From: Candidatus Lariskella endosymbiont of Epinotia ramella
Lineage (GTDB): Bacteria; Pseudomonadota; Alphaproteobacteria; Rickettsiales; Midichloriaceae
Assembly (NCBI RefSeq): GCF_964019805.1
Contig: NZ_OZ026472.1
Location: 62,001-126,000 of the forward strand
DNA: 64,000 bases
Direction of reading: 5' to 3'
Below the pieces are notes generated by a model. That model worked only from the letters and a program-made list of their open reading frames with translations. It made no database searches and was not told the origin of the DNA. A program made the position numbers and the translations under genes. Position 1 is the stretch's first letter. Every line of letters starts with the position of its first letter. This document shows, in pieces, positions 45,437 to 54,251 of the stretch.

Positions 45437-46510
45437 TTATAAAGTTGGTCGCATCTTCATTATATAGGCAATTACATCTGCTACTGCCCTGTAGTGCTCG
45501 TAAGGAATTATGTCATCTAGCTCAACTGACTCGAATAAAGCCCGTGCTAAAGCCTTGTTTTCCACTATCGGCACACCATTTTCTTTAGCGACTTCTCTGA
45601 TCTTTAGCGCTAAGTGATCTTGTCCTTTTGCAACAACCTGCGGAGCCTTCATAGATTCTGGAAGATAAAAAAGTGCTACTGCATAATGTGTTGGATTTGT
45701 AATTACAACTGTAGCTTTTGGCACAGCAGCAAGCATTCTTCTCTTCATCCTTTGTATACGAATGCTTTTCATCTTAGCTTTAATCTCTTGATCTCCTTCA
45801 GATTGCTTCATTTCATCCTTTACTTCTTGTTTTGTCATACGCATTTTTTGCATGTATGTATGTCTTTGATAAAAGTAATCAAAAAGCGCAAGCAATGCCA
45901 TTATAATAGAAACTGTAATAAACATCTTAAGAATGATGTTAGAAAGCAGTTTCAATATCCCAGACCAACTATGCAAATAAAGCTCCGTAAAAGACTGTAT
46001 TTCTGGTATGATCACTATAAATATGGAAAAACCAACCAGCGATATCTTCAAAATATTCTTAATTAGCTCAACAATTGAGCGCATAGAAAATAACTTGCCA
46101 AAACCTTTGAGAGGAGAAATTCGACTTAAATCGAACTTTAGAGCTTTAGTAGAAAAAATAAAGCCACCACGCTGTATCCAATATCCTAATATAATTGCTG
46201 TTATAACTGATAAAACTGGAATTGCTCCAATTACAGCAAAAATTATTACACTTCTTGCATATAAATTCTTTATGCTAAAAGCATCTATATGCATATCATG
46301 TATACTATACGTATATGGAGCTAGCATTTTTGTAGCACTCTTCATAATCAGAGGCATTCCAAAATAAAGAGAGAGAGTAAAAAACGTAAATAACAGAAAC
46401 GTAATAGTTTCTCTAGAAGTCACTACATCTCCTTCTTCCCTAGCCTTTTCAAGCTTTCTGGAAGTGGGCTCTTCAGTCTTTTGTGATGGATCTTTTTGAT
46501 CTTCCGACAT
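45437..46510 (-). CDS. flhB: flagellar export switch protein FlhB
   Basis: Inner-membrane part of the flagellar type III export gate that switches substrate from rod/hook to filament. The 357-residue protein has a charged N-terminus (SEDQKDPSQKTEEPTSRKLE), four transmembrane helices (about 30-215), and a cytoplasmic domain with the self-cleavage motif NPTH in TVVITNPTHYAVALFYLP. The Asn-Pro peptide bond is cut during the switch. YscU-type proteins of injectisomes share this design, but the pairing with fliR and the FlhB-like start favour flagella. It follows fliR by 14 bp with a taggact ribosome binding site. Confidence 0.94.
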   Translation of the reverse strand: MSEDQKDPSQKTEEPTSRKLEKAREEGDVVTSRETITFLLFTFFTLSLYFGMPLIMKSATKMLAPYTYSIHDMHIDAFSIKNLYARSVIIFAVIGAIPVLSVITAIILGYWIQRGGFIFSTKALKFDLSRISPLKGFGKLFSMRSIVELIKNILKISLVGFSIFIVIIPEIQSFTELYLHSWSGILKLLSNIILKMFITVSIIMALLALFDYFYQRHTYMQKMRMTKQEVKDEMKQSEGDQEIKAKMKSIRIQRMKRRMLAAVPKATVVITNPTHYAVALFYLPESMKAPQVVAKGQDHLALKIREVAKENGVPIVENKALARALFESVELDDIIPYEHYRAVADVIAYIMKMRPTL

Positions 46511-46524
46511 AAAGTCCTACCAAA

Positions 46525-47307
46525 CTAGAATATCCCAAATAAACCGGCCATTATCTCATGATATTGCTCTAAAAACCACACAACACTACTAGATATCACC
46601 ATGTAAAATATAATAATAAATACAGCAATCTGCGCAGGTAACATCAGGAAAAACATTTGAAGCTGCGGCATAAGCCTAGACATGATACCCATTGCTATAA
46701 ACATTACAAGACCTGCAATAACAAATGGCATAGAGAGACGCAGCCCAACAGACCACACATTAGAGACAGTCTTCACAAAAATCTCAGCAAAATCGTTATA
46801 ATGCGTCGAGAAACTCATAAAGCTTATCACATCATAGCTATTTGCAAGCGTTCTCACAAAATCCAAATGCAAATTTGCAAGCAAAAGCAATACTATTACT
46901 ATATTATAAAGAAAATTTCCAATTATACTGCTCTGTGTATCTTGAATATTACTAAACATCATAGCTGCAGATAATCCGGATTGCATACTAACCACCATTC
47001 CAGTAACGTGCAACGCAGATAACACAAGTTTGCTAATCAGCCCTAAACAGAGACCTACCAAAACCTCATGAGCTATTAATAAAAATAGTCCAATTATAGA
47101 CGCTGGCATTTTTGGAAATTGAAAAGAGGCCGCATTGTATATAATTATGCTAAGACATATAGAAATAAGTAATTTCCACCTTGATGGAACATTCACCTCA
47201 CCAACCCCTGGCATTAGCATGCAAGCACTACCTACTCTTGCAAAAACCAAAAAAACTGAAAATACGGTATTTGTCGAGATTGTTGTTACGACCACTGTTT
47301 TACTCAC
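46525..47307 (-). CDS. fliR: flagellar export protein FliR
   Basis: Component of the FliPQR export channel at the base of the flagellum. I place the start at GTG 47307, with atagg just upstream, for 260 residues, the family norm. The frame is open back to 47373, but the added 22 residues (MYTRSIFSLVCSCYRKHISI) are unlike FliR. Typical elements are VFLVFARVGSACMLMPGVGE, VPSRWKLLISICLSI and GLSAAMMFSNIQDTQSSIIG; six hydrophobic helices are present. fliR-flhB is a common order. Other flagellar genes are not in the window, so motility cannot be judged. Confidence 0.92.
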   Translation of the reverse strand: MSKTVVVTTISTNTVFSVFLVFARVGSACMLMPGVGEVNVPSRWKLLISICLSIIIYNAASFQFPKMPASIIGLFLLIAHEVLVGLCLGLISKLVLSALHVTGMVVSMQSGLSAAMMFSNIQDTQSSIIGNFLYNIVIVLLLLANLHLDFVRTLANSYDVISFMSFSTHYNDFAEIFVKTVSNVWSVGLRLSMPFVIAGLVMFIAMGIMSRLMPQLQMFFLMLPAQIAVFIIIFYMVISSSVVWFLEQYHEIMAGLFGIF

Positions 47308-47394
47308 CAAACCTATGCTTATATGTTTTCGATAACAACTACATACTAAACTAAAAATTGATCGAGTATACACTACATTTTCATTTCTTTGTAG

Positions 47395-47445
47395 AATGCC
47401 TATGGCACTGTCGGCAAAGTCACTTGCGCAGACCTTTGAATAATT
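47395..47445 (-). repeat. B-family end fragment
   Basis: ctatggcactgtcggcaaag followed by tcacttgcgcagacctttga: the outer end of a reverse B element between fliR and nuoI. The rest is missing. Confidence 0.6.
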
Positions 47446-47452
47446 GACAAAA

Positions 47453-48004
47453 TTACTTTCCTTCTTCCTGATTTATATTTGCACAAATGCTTGTCTCCCA
47501 TTTCAAGCCATTCTGCAGGAGCTTTGCTTTATTAAATATCAGCTCAACGTGAGTTTCTGTTGCATATTCAAAGTTAGGCCCCTCCACTATTGCATCTACA
47601 GGACAAGCTTCTTGACACATTCCACAGTAAATACACTTGGTCATATCTATGTCATACTTAGTCGTCCTCCTACTAGCATCTAATCTAGCTTCAGCCTCTA
47701 TTGTAATTGCTTGCGCAGGACAAATAGCTTCACAAAGCTTACACGCTATACATCTTTCTTCCTCTATATCATTTGCATAACGTCTCAGAGCGTGTTCTCC
47801 TCTGAACCTCGGACTCATATAGCCCTTCTCGTATGGATAATTTAAAGTGACCTTCTTCCTCACCATATGCTTCAGTACTCTAATCATGCCAACTATAATA
47901 TCGACCATTAGGTAGGCTCTCAACCAGAATATCAAACTTTTTATAGGAGACGTTTGCATAAAATTAATCGACACATCTGAATTAATATGTAGAATCGCTT
48001 GCAA
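47453..48004 (-). CDS. nuoI: NADH-quinone oxidoreductase subunit I
   Basis: The 8Fe ferredoxin-like subunit of complex I, carrying clusters N6a and N6b. The 183-residue protein has an N-terminal amphipathic region and two CxxCxxCxxxCP motifs: [20 protein letters not shown] and [20 protein letters not shown]. The following [19 protein letters not shown] is characteristic of NuoI. It stands alone; nuoG/H and nuoJ are not adjacent, whereas nuoH is 9 kb away on the same strand and nuoC 15 kb away on the other strand. Confidence 0.96.
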   Translation of the reverse strand: MQAILHINSDVSINFMQTSPIKSLIFWLRAYLMVDIIVGMIRVLKHMVRKKVTLNYPYEKGYMSPRFRGEHALRRYANDIEEERCIACKLCEAICPAQAITIEAEARLDASRRTTKYDIDMTKCIYCGMCQEACPVDAIVEGPNFEYATETHVELIFNKAKLLQNGLKWETSICANINQEEGK

Positions 48005-48230
48005 TAAACATGCTATCCATATTATATAAATTATATCACAATAAAAGGCGAAAGTTTTTTATGATTTTAGCCTTTTGGATTGTGAAATACTAGTTCTTTG
48101 ATAGCGCATTACTACATCTGGAAATTTTTATTTGCGTAATTTGCAAGCTTGTTTTATATAAGGAATGCTGTCGACGCTTTGAAGCTTTCTTAGAAATGCG
48201 TATGTCTTTAAAGTGAGAACTGCAGTACAT

Positions 48231-48302
48231 GCCGTTATAGCACAGTGGTAGTGCACTTCATTGGTAATGAAGAGGTCGCAGGTTCAATTCCTGCTAACGG
48301 CA
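48231..48302 (+). tRNA. tRNA-Thr (anticodon GGT)
   Basis: Complete cloverleaf: acceptor GCCGTTA with TAACGGC, D arm GCACAGTGGTAGTGC, anticodon stem CTTCA/TGAAG with loop TTGGTAA (GGT), T arm GCAGGTTCAATTCCTGC. The discriminator is A; the next bases are CCG, so CCA must be added after transcription. It sits between nuoI and dnaN. Confidence 0.96.
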
Positions 48303-48546
48303 CCGCGAAGATGTAATAAAAGCAATTCTTGCGCTTTATAAACTTAAGCTCGCGCGGCATAAATTTTTGCTTACGCAGCTCTGCTTCGAGCAATCTGATG
48401 AGCGCTATGTAACAAGTATTAAAGGTTGACTATGATCTGTTATAATTTAAGTATTGTTCAGTGTCTGTATTTACTCTGAAAAACGCCAATAGCCGCTGCC
48501 ACTGCGCTTCAATTTTTACGCCATGAGCAACATAAGAGATGATAAA

Positions 48547-49677
48547 ATGCATATCCAAGTAGAAAAAAAATTATTTTTGAAGGCTCTAAATAAAGTACAA
48601 GGTGTTGTAGATAAAAAACATGCTCTGCCTATTTTGGCAAACGTTAAAATCACTGCTAAAGATGATAAAATAGAGCTATACACCACCGATACTGAAATGT
48701 CTGTTATCAGTACTACTGCTGGAGAAATTATATCACCTGGCGTTGCAACTGCCCCAGCTCAAATGCTTTGTGAAATCATAAAGAAAATGCCAGATGATCT
48801 AAAAATTCAGATTAGCAAAGTTGGAACTACAGATAGTTTATTAATTAAAACAGAAGTGAACGAGTTTGTGATACCTTCACTACCTGCAGATACATTTCCG
48901 GATTTTGATGCTGGAAACTGCTTGTGGAAATTAAATCTAGATGCAAATTCACTATATATGTTACTTTCCTTTGTAAGGCATGCTATGTCAACAGAGGAAA
49001 TTAGGTATTATCTAAACGGCATATACCTTCACATAGAAAGTGTGCATAATGAGAAGAGATTATTTGCTGTTGCAACAGATAGTCACAGGATGGCGGTTGT
49101 TGACATTGCAATCCAAGATACCGCAGAGGAATTTTCTGGGATAATATTGCCGAAAAAAACTGTAGCTGAGATATTAAATATCTTGTCTGAAGCTGAAGAA
49201 GAAGTTGAATTAGAATTTTGTGATAACAAAATTGCTCTAGTAACAAACGGCACAAAGCTGATATCTAAACTAATAGATGGTAAATTTCCCGAGTATAAAA
49301 AAGCTATCCCACCACAAAGTACAATTACCGCAACTGTGCCTGCGCAAGATTTAAGTCGCGCTATAGATCTTGTAACTACTATCACGATAGATAAAAAAAA
49401 ATCAGTAAAACTATTATTTGATAAGCAAAAACTTCAGGTGACTGTAAATACTCAGAACAACTCGCATGCTCTACAAAACATAAGCGGTATTACATATAAT
49501 GGTGATAGTATGCTTGAGATTGCTTTTAATTCTAGATATATCATGGATATACTATCCCTCTTAAATGGTTTTGACATAGAATTTTCACTGAGCTCTTCAA
49601 ACCCTGCTGTATCGATCCGCTGTAGTAATTATACAAATGTATTTTTTATCTTAATGCCTATGGAAGTCACTGCATAA
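48547..49677 (+). CDS. dnaN: DNA polymerase III beta subunit (sliding clamp)
   Basis: The ring-shaped clamp that tethers DNA polymerase III to the template. The start is placed at ATG 48547 (MHIQVEKKLFLKALNKVQGV), 376 residues, because it matches the family N-terminus and has agagat upstream. ATG 48523 would add eight residues. The three clamp domains are complete. Recognised pieces are KKHALPILANVKI, YYLNGIYLHIE, FAVATDSHRMAVVDI and the C-terminal VFFILMPMEV, of the form that ends most DnaN proteins. dnaA, recF and gyrB are not adjacent, so this is not a classic oriC neighbourhood. Confidence 0.96.
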   Translation: MHIQVEKKLFLKALNKVQGVVDKKHALPILANVKITAKDDKIELYTTDTEMSVISTTAGEIISPGVATAPAQMLCEIIKKMPDDLKIQISKVGTTDSLLIKTEVNEFVIPSLPADTFPDFDAGNCLWKLNLDANSLYMLLSFVRHAMSTEEIRYYLNGIYLHIESVHNEKRLFAVATDSHRMAVVDIAIQDTAEEFSGIILPKKTVAEILNILSEAEEEVELEFCDNKIALVTNGTKLISKLIDGKFPEYKKAIPPQSTITATVPAQDLSRAIDLVTTITIDKKKSVKLLFDKQKLQVTVNTQNNSHALQNISGITYNGDSMLEIAFNSRYIMDILSLLNGFDIEFSLSSSNPAVSIRCSNYTNVFFILMPMEVTA

Positions 49678-50125
49678 GCTTGAGAATAAATGACTATACT
49701 CAAGTTCGTTAGTCTGTCCGTCAAAAATTAATTTGCTATATAAATAAATTTTTGCGGAAAGTGAAATGTACAAAAATTAGCTTAAAACCACAGCCCTGTG
49801 CTAATTTTCGGATATATAATTTGTCTGATACTTAAAAATACTACTTAACAAAATCCATAAGATTGTTGGCAATTTTACCACTTTTGCTGCGGGATTTTTG
49901 GTGTATCATAATTGCTTGCAGGCCAATATATAAACCACTCAGCTTCTTAGAGTTATGACGCATGCGACTAGTTCAAGTATAATGACAAATGTATTTTGTG
50001 TTATCCGCTGATTATGCAAAAAGTAACCTGAATGATGCCGCAGTTATTAATTAAGTTGCACTTTAGTTCTATTTTGTGTTATCTTCACTTCTCACTAAAG
50101 TTTGTTTTACATGGAGTGTTTTTTC
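49678..50125 (-). repeat. spacer mostly occupied by a reverse A repeat
   Basis: The A repeat covers 49710-49972: gtctgtccgtcaaaaattaa, gtacaaaaattagcttaaaa, gctaattttcggatatataa, ggcaattttaccacttttgc, cataattgcttgcaggccaa, gagttatgacgcatgcgact. The remaining 150 bp lead into fabH. Confidence 0.8.
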
Positions 50126-51082
50126 GTGCTTTCATCTCGTATTCTAGCTTGTGGCTCCTTTCTTCCTGAAAAAATTTTATCTAATGACGAGATCACAACT
50201 TTTCTTGATACAAGCGACGCTTGGATTTCAGAAAGAACTGGAATAAAAAGCAGACATATTATCTCAAAGCATCATAACACTTCTGATCTTGCTACCTTTG
50301 CACTTTCTGATGCACTTAACTCAGCAAAACTAGGCCCAGAAGACCTAGATGGAATAGTTCTTGCAACAACCACACCTGATCTTGTATTTCCATCAACAGC
50401 AGTGCAAGTGCAGTCCAAAATACGTATGCCTAGAGGTTTTGCCTTTGATATTCAAGCAGTATGCTCAGGATTTTTGTATGCACTCTCTATTGCACATAAC
50501 TTCATCATTTCAGGCTCCGCAAAACGAATAGCTGTAATAGGAGCAGAATCCATGTCAAGAATACTGGATTGGAATGATAGATCAACTTGCATACTTTTTG
50601 GCGATGGAGCAGGTTGTGTGATACTGGAAAGATCCGATATAATCGAAGGTATTCTTGAAATCCAGCTGTTTTCTGATATGAATACAATAGATTTACTAAA
50701 AGTAGATGGAGGAGTCTCGAAAGGTAATTTAGGTGCTAAATTACAGATGTCTGGTCGTGAAGTATTTAGAATTGCAGTGCTCAAAATGTGCGAATCTTTC
50801 CTTTCGCTACTTGAAAAATTAAATATACCAATAGAGGCATTGGATTGGTTCATTCCTCACCAAGCAAACTCTAGAATCTTATCTGCAGTTGCTGAAAAAT
50901 TAGCACTACCAACACATAAAATAGTTTCAACAATTGCAACTCATGGCAACACTTCTGCAGCATCGATTCCACTTGCCTTTGATTCTTATGTAAAATCAGG
51001 CAGAATAAAACGTGGACAACTCATTGGGGTGTCAGCAGTTGGCGCAGGAATGACATGGGCAAGCGGCCTTATTAGGTTTTAA
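50126..51082 (+). CDS. fabH: 3-oxoacyl-ACP synthase III (KAS III)
   Basis: Starts fatty-acid synthesis by condensing acetyl-CoA with malonyl-ACP. The GTG at 50126, nine bases after ggag, gives (M)LSSRILACGSFLPEKILS and 318 residues, matching the family. Earlier starts (TTG 50102, ATG 50111) would add unlike residues. The catalytic triad is visible: C113 in DIQAVCSGFLYAL, His in WFIPHQANSRIL and Asn in IATHGNTSAASIP. folP follows 42 bp downstream on the same strand. plsX, the usual upstream partner, is absent. Confidence 0.95.
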   Translation: MLSSRILACGSFLPEKILSNDEITTFLDTSDAWISERTGIKSRHIISKHHNTSDLATFALSDALNSAKLGPEDLDGIVLATTTPDLVFPSTAVQVQSKIRMPRGFAFDIQAVCSGFLYALSIAHNFIISGSAKRIAVIGAESMSRILDWNDRSTCILFGDGAGCVILERSDIIEGILEIQLFSDMNTIDLLKVDGGVSKGNLGAKLQMSGREVFRIAVLKMCESFLSLLEKLNIPIEALDWFIPHQANSRILSAVAEKLALPTHKIVSTIATHGNTSAASIPLAFDSYVKSGRIKRGQLIGVSAVGAGMTWASGLIRF

Positions 51083-51124
51083 AAAATGCTTGTTATAAAA
51101 AACCAACATACATAAACCAAATAT

Positions 51125-51907
51125 ATGACTAAGCTTGTTGGCGTATTGAATTATAATAATATATCATTTTCAGATGGTGGACGCTTTAGTACTCCACAAG
51201 CTGCAGCTGAAGGTGCAGCACAGATGTTGCAAGAAGGCGCCGATATAGTTGATATAGGTATTACCTCAACTTCTTATGGAGCAAAGCTTCTATCACAAGA
51301 AGAAGAATGGGAAAAACTAGAAGCGCTGTTAAATTTATGCACAGAATATGAAATTAGTGTAGATACTTTTTATCCAGAAAATGCACTGCGTTCTATAATG
51401 CTTGGAGCTTCCATGATAAACGACGTATCAGGAGGAAAAGATCCAAGAATGCTTGAGATCATTGCAAACAATCCAAGTATCAAATATGTATTAATGCAAA
51501 GCTTAGTACTTCCCGCAGACAAAAAAGTAAGAGTTAAAGATATTTCAGAGATATATAGCTTTGGAGAACGTAAGATAGAGGAATGTTTAAGATATGGAAT
51601 ACAAAAAGCTCAGATTATTTTTGATCCAGGAATAGGATTTACAACAAATCCTGAACAATCATTAGAACTAATTGCAAACATTAAACACTATAAAAGACTG
51701 GGCGTGCCTATATACGTTGGACACTCTAGAAAGTCTTTTCTACAAGAATTAACATATTATCCACCAGAACAAAGAGATATAGAAACAACAGCAGCTTCCG
51801 TATACCTTATGCTAGAAAATGTGGACTATTTGCGAGTACATAATGTTCATATGCATAAAAGAGCCTTGTCTGTAATCGAAGCTATTCTTAAATATAAAAT
51901 CAATTAG
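51125..51907 (+). CDS. folP: dihydropteroate synthase, divergent
   Basis: Condenses p-aminobenzoate with the pterin pyrophosphate in folate synthesis. The 260-residue TIM barrel is the right length. Conserved parts are SFSDGGRFSTPQAA, DTFYPENALRSIMLGASMIN, DVSGGKDPRM, FDPGIGFTTN, GHSRKSFLQEL and LRVHNVHMHKRA. Two substrate loops differ from the norm: the usual NVTPDSFSDGG is NYNNISFSDGG, and the usual GGESTRPGA is GITSTSYGA. The loop Thr-Pro-Asp and Arg that help bind pterin and pABA are thus replaced. Enzyme activity is plausible but less certain than the fold. It is probably in one transcript with fabH. Confidence 0.85.
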   Translation: MTKLVGVLNYNNISFSDGGRFSTPQAAAEGAAQMLQEGADIVDIGITSTSYGAKLLSQEEEWEKLEALLNLCTEYEISVDTFYPENALRSIMLGASMINDVSGGKDPRMLEIIANNPSIKYVLMQSLVLPADKKVRVKDISEIYSFGERKIEECLRYGIQKAQIIFDPGIGFTTNPEQSLELIANIKHYKRLGVPIYVGHSRKSFLQELTYYPPEQRDIETTAASVYLMLENVDYLRVHNVHMHKRALSVIEAILKYKIN

Positions 51908-52109
51908 TACGCGCGCCAAAAGTCTTGGAAGAGGCATAAAATGATGCCACGAGTGTCAAAATAGCACTCTCAATTCGTAAGAAAATGTTATAATGAACGC
52001 AAAAACCTTATGGATTTTATGAAAGTAGCGTTGCAGTACAGGGCCAATGAATATATTTGGCGGATGGACCAATTAATAAAATAATGTGTCCATCAGAAAT
52101 CGATTAGTA
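51908..52109 (+). repeat. C-family repeat, internally deleted
   Basis: gcgcgccaaaagtcttggaa, gcataaaatgatgccac, aagaaaatgttataatgaac and gcaaaaaccttatggatttt, then gcggatggacc at about 52062-52072. Most of the common module is missing. Confidence 0.7.
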
Positions 52110-53645
52110 TTACACATTCTTTACCTTGCAACGCCAAATTTGAGTTGTAATAAATTTATGTGCATAAAATATCGCAAAATACGACACTATATAGCATATC
52201 GCAGCAGAAGCTAGCAAAAATAACATTTCTAATATCTTAGAATTTACAATTTGTAACAATTGCAAAACATATAATGATATTACCATTATCAGTGCTGCTA
52301 TCATGTTATATATGAGACTAAAAATCGATCTAACGTCTATTTTATAACCACTGTACTTATAACAACCTCTCATAAGCATAGCAGCGTTTATAAACGCAAC
52401 AATAGATGACGACAGCGCGATCCCAGAATGCTGAAGAGGAATGACAAGCGCTACGCTAAAACAGGCGTTTAAAATAAGACAAATCGCTCCTATTGTCACA
52501 GGTGTCTTTACATCCCCTTTGCTGTGAAGATAACTAATAAAAATTTTATTTAAAACATAAGCTGGCAATCCAAGAGCAAAAAACTGTAGCGCAGCAGCAG
52601 TTTTAAGAGTGTCTGAATGTGTAAATGCTCCACGATGGAAAAGCAAATCAACTATTTCAAACGCTAAGTATATAATACCAAAGCAAGATGGAATGGCAAA
52701 AAACATTGTAAATTTCAACATAGAATTCTGAGTAGCATTCGCAGCTTCGAAATTACTTACTTGAAAACTTTTCGCAAGTGTCGGAAGAAGTGTCAATGAT
52801 GATGCTGTGCCTATCACAGCAAGAGGGAGTTGCATTATTTTATCTGCAAAATATAAAAATGAAATACCGCCAGGAATAAATGAAGCAATCACCATATCTA
52901 TCCAAACATTCACTTGCAATATTCCAGCCCCGAACATCCCAGCCGTCATTCTCTTTAACATGGTTTTTATTTTACTATTTATTTTTGGCTTCTTAATTGG
53001 AATAATTACATCATTCCTTTTTGCGAAATAAATCATCCAAATTAACTCGATAATGCCAGCAAGCAGCAGTCCATAACACAATGCATGAGCAGTAGTTTTG
53101 AATACAGATCTACACAATAAAAATATAATTAGTGTGATGTTGAATAGAATAGATATAGAAGCAAATGGAAAAAATTTGCCTATACTATTTAATACTCCAC
53201 CATAAAAGGCCACCATTGAGATAAGTAATAGATAAGGAAATGTGATTCTTGCAAGTTCTGTGATGAAATTTAAATACTCAGGATTATCAAATGTCAGTCC
53301 TGGAGTTGTGATTTCTACGATAAATCTCATAGATAACAATGCAACCACACAAAAACAAAATAATGACAGAAATAATAAAGACTGTACTCTCGACGCAAAG
53401 GCTTTTGCATAGTGGATGCTCCTGCGTTTTATCATACCTGCAAATATTGGAATAAATGCACTGTGAAAGGCTCCTTCTCCAAATAAACTACGAAATAAGT
53501 TTGCTAGTCTAAATGCTACCAAAAAAGCATCATTCATAGACCCTGCACCTAGGATACTAGCGATCATAACGTCTCTTAAATACCCAATTATCCTAGATGC
53601 AAAAGTGACTATACTAACTATTAACGTTGATCTAACAATATGCAC
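52110..53645 (-). CDS. murJ: lipid II flippase MurJ
   Basis: MOP-superfamily transporter that flips lipid II across the inner membrane for peptidoglycan. The 511-residue protein starts at GTG 53645. The N-terminus has the conserved SRIIGYLRDVMIASILGAGS followed by NDAFLVAFRLANLFRSLFGE and GAFHSAFIPIF. Fourteen hydrophobic helices are expected and fit. With dapE, glmM and pal in the window it supports retained peptidoglycan synthesis. Monocistronic; the next 600 bp upstream hold repeats. Confidence 0.95.
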   Translation of the reverse strand: MHIVRSTLIVSIVTFASRIIGYLRDVMIASILGAGSMNDAFLVAFRLANLFRSLFGEGAFHSAFIPIFAGMIKRRSIHYAKAFASRVQSLLFLSLFCFCVVALLSMRFIVEITTPGLTFDNPEYLNFITELARITFPYLLLISMVAFYGGVLNSIGKFFPFASISILFNITLIIFLLCRSVFKTTAHALCYGLLLAGIIELIWMIYFAKRNDVIIPIKKPKINSKIKTMLKRMTAGMFGAGILQVNVWIDMVIASFIPGGISFLYFADKIMQLPLAVIGTASSLTLLPTLAKSFQVSNFEAANATQNSMLKFTMFFAIPSCFGIIYLAFEIVDLLFHRGAFTHSDTLKTAAALQFFALGLPAYVLNKIFISYLHSKGDVKTPVTIGAICLILNACFSVALVIPLQHSGIALSSSIVAFINAAMLMRGCYKYSGYKIDVRSIFSLIYNMIAALIMVISLYVLQLLQIVNSKILEMLFLLASAAICYIVSYFAIFYAHKFITTQIWRCKVKNV

Positions 53646-54251
53646 AAAAAAATTTGAATTTGATGTTAAAAGTATGTGAACCGCTGCTATGAATAGCGTA
53701 TAATCACTGATCTCTGCATTTCACTTTTTTGGAGCTCAAGCTGCCGCTTCCTTCATTTAAAAACTGCATTATAAATTGCAACAATCACCTATTTATCTAG
53801 ATTACTCTTATAAAATCACCTTTTAGTCTTTCCATCAAAAATCGATTTGCTGTGCAAATAAATTTTTGCAGAAAGTTAAATAGACCTCTTTCGAAACTCT
53901 ACTTATGACAAGAATTTGTGCGTCGATTTTGTGTTCGCAGCTCCTCATGTATACCAAATATACTCTTGTCTTGCCGTATCTAAATCTTCTACCACTTTTT
54001 TGCCAGAAGCTAGTTTCGAAAGAGGTCTAATGTACAAAAATTAGCCTGAAGCCTCTGCAATGCGCTAATTTTGGGATATATTAATTGACCCTATGCTGCA
54101 AATGCTACTTTCACAAAATCCATAAGTTTTTTGCGCTTATTATAACATTTCCTTACGGTGCGTACTAAGTATATGCTATATACACCATAATATAAATTCA
54201 AAAGTTTTGTGCCACATAATACCAACTCCCGTAAGACACAATTCTATTAAA
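53646..54251 (-). repeat. spacer with an A/C repeat carrying a miniature IS5-like insertion
   Basis: The common module starts at about 53825 (gtctttccatcaaaaatcga, gtgcaaataaatttttgcag) and is broken after gaaagttaaat. It resumes at 54029 (aatgtacaaaaattagcctg, gcgctaattttgggatatat) and ends in a short C tail (cacaaaatccataagttttt, ttataacatttccttacggt). The remaining sequence holds no gene. Confidence 0.8.
53882..54028. mobile_element. 147-bp miniature inverted-repeat element, IS5-like ends
   Basis: Perfect 17-bp inverted ends, agacctctttcgaaact and agtttcgaaagaggtct. The interior (about 113 bp) has no coding capacity. The flanking module reads gttaaat|element|aatgtac, where other copies read gttaaatgtac, so AAT is duplicated. 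Ends of this type occur in IS5-group elements. No other copy or parent IS is in the window. Confidence 0.85.

Noticed and set aside
48303-48546. oriC next to dnaN
   Set aside because: No dnaA gene, no cluster of DnaA boxes and no usual neighbour genes are visible; dnaN alone does not mark an origin.
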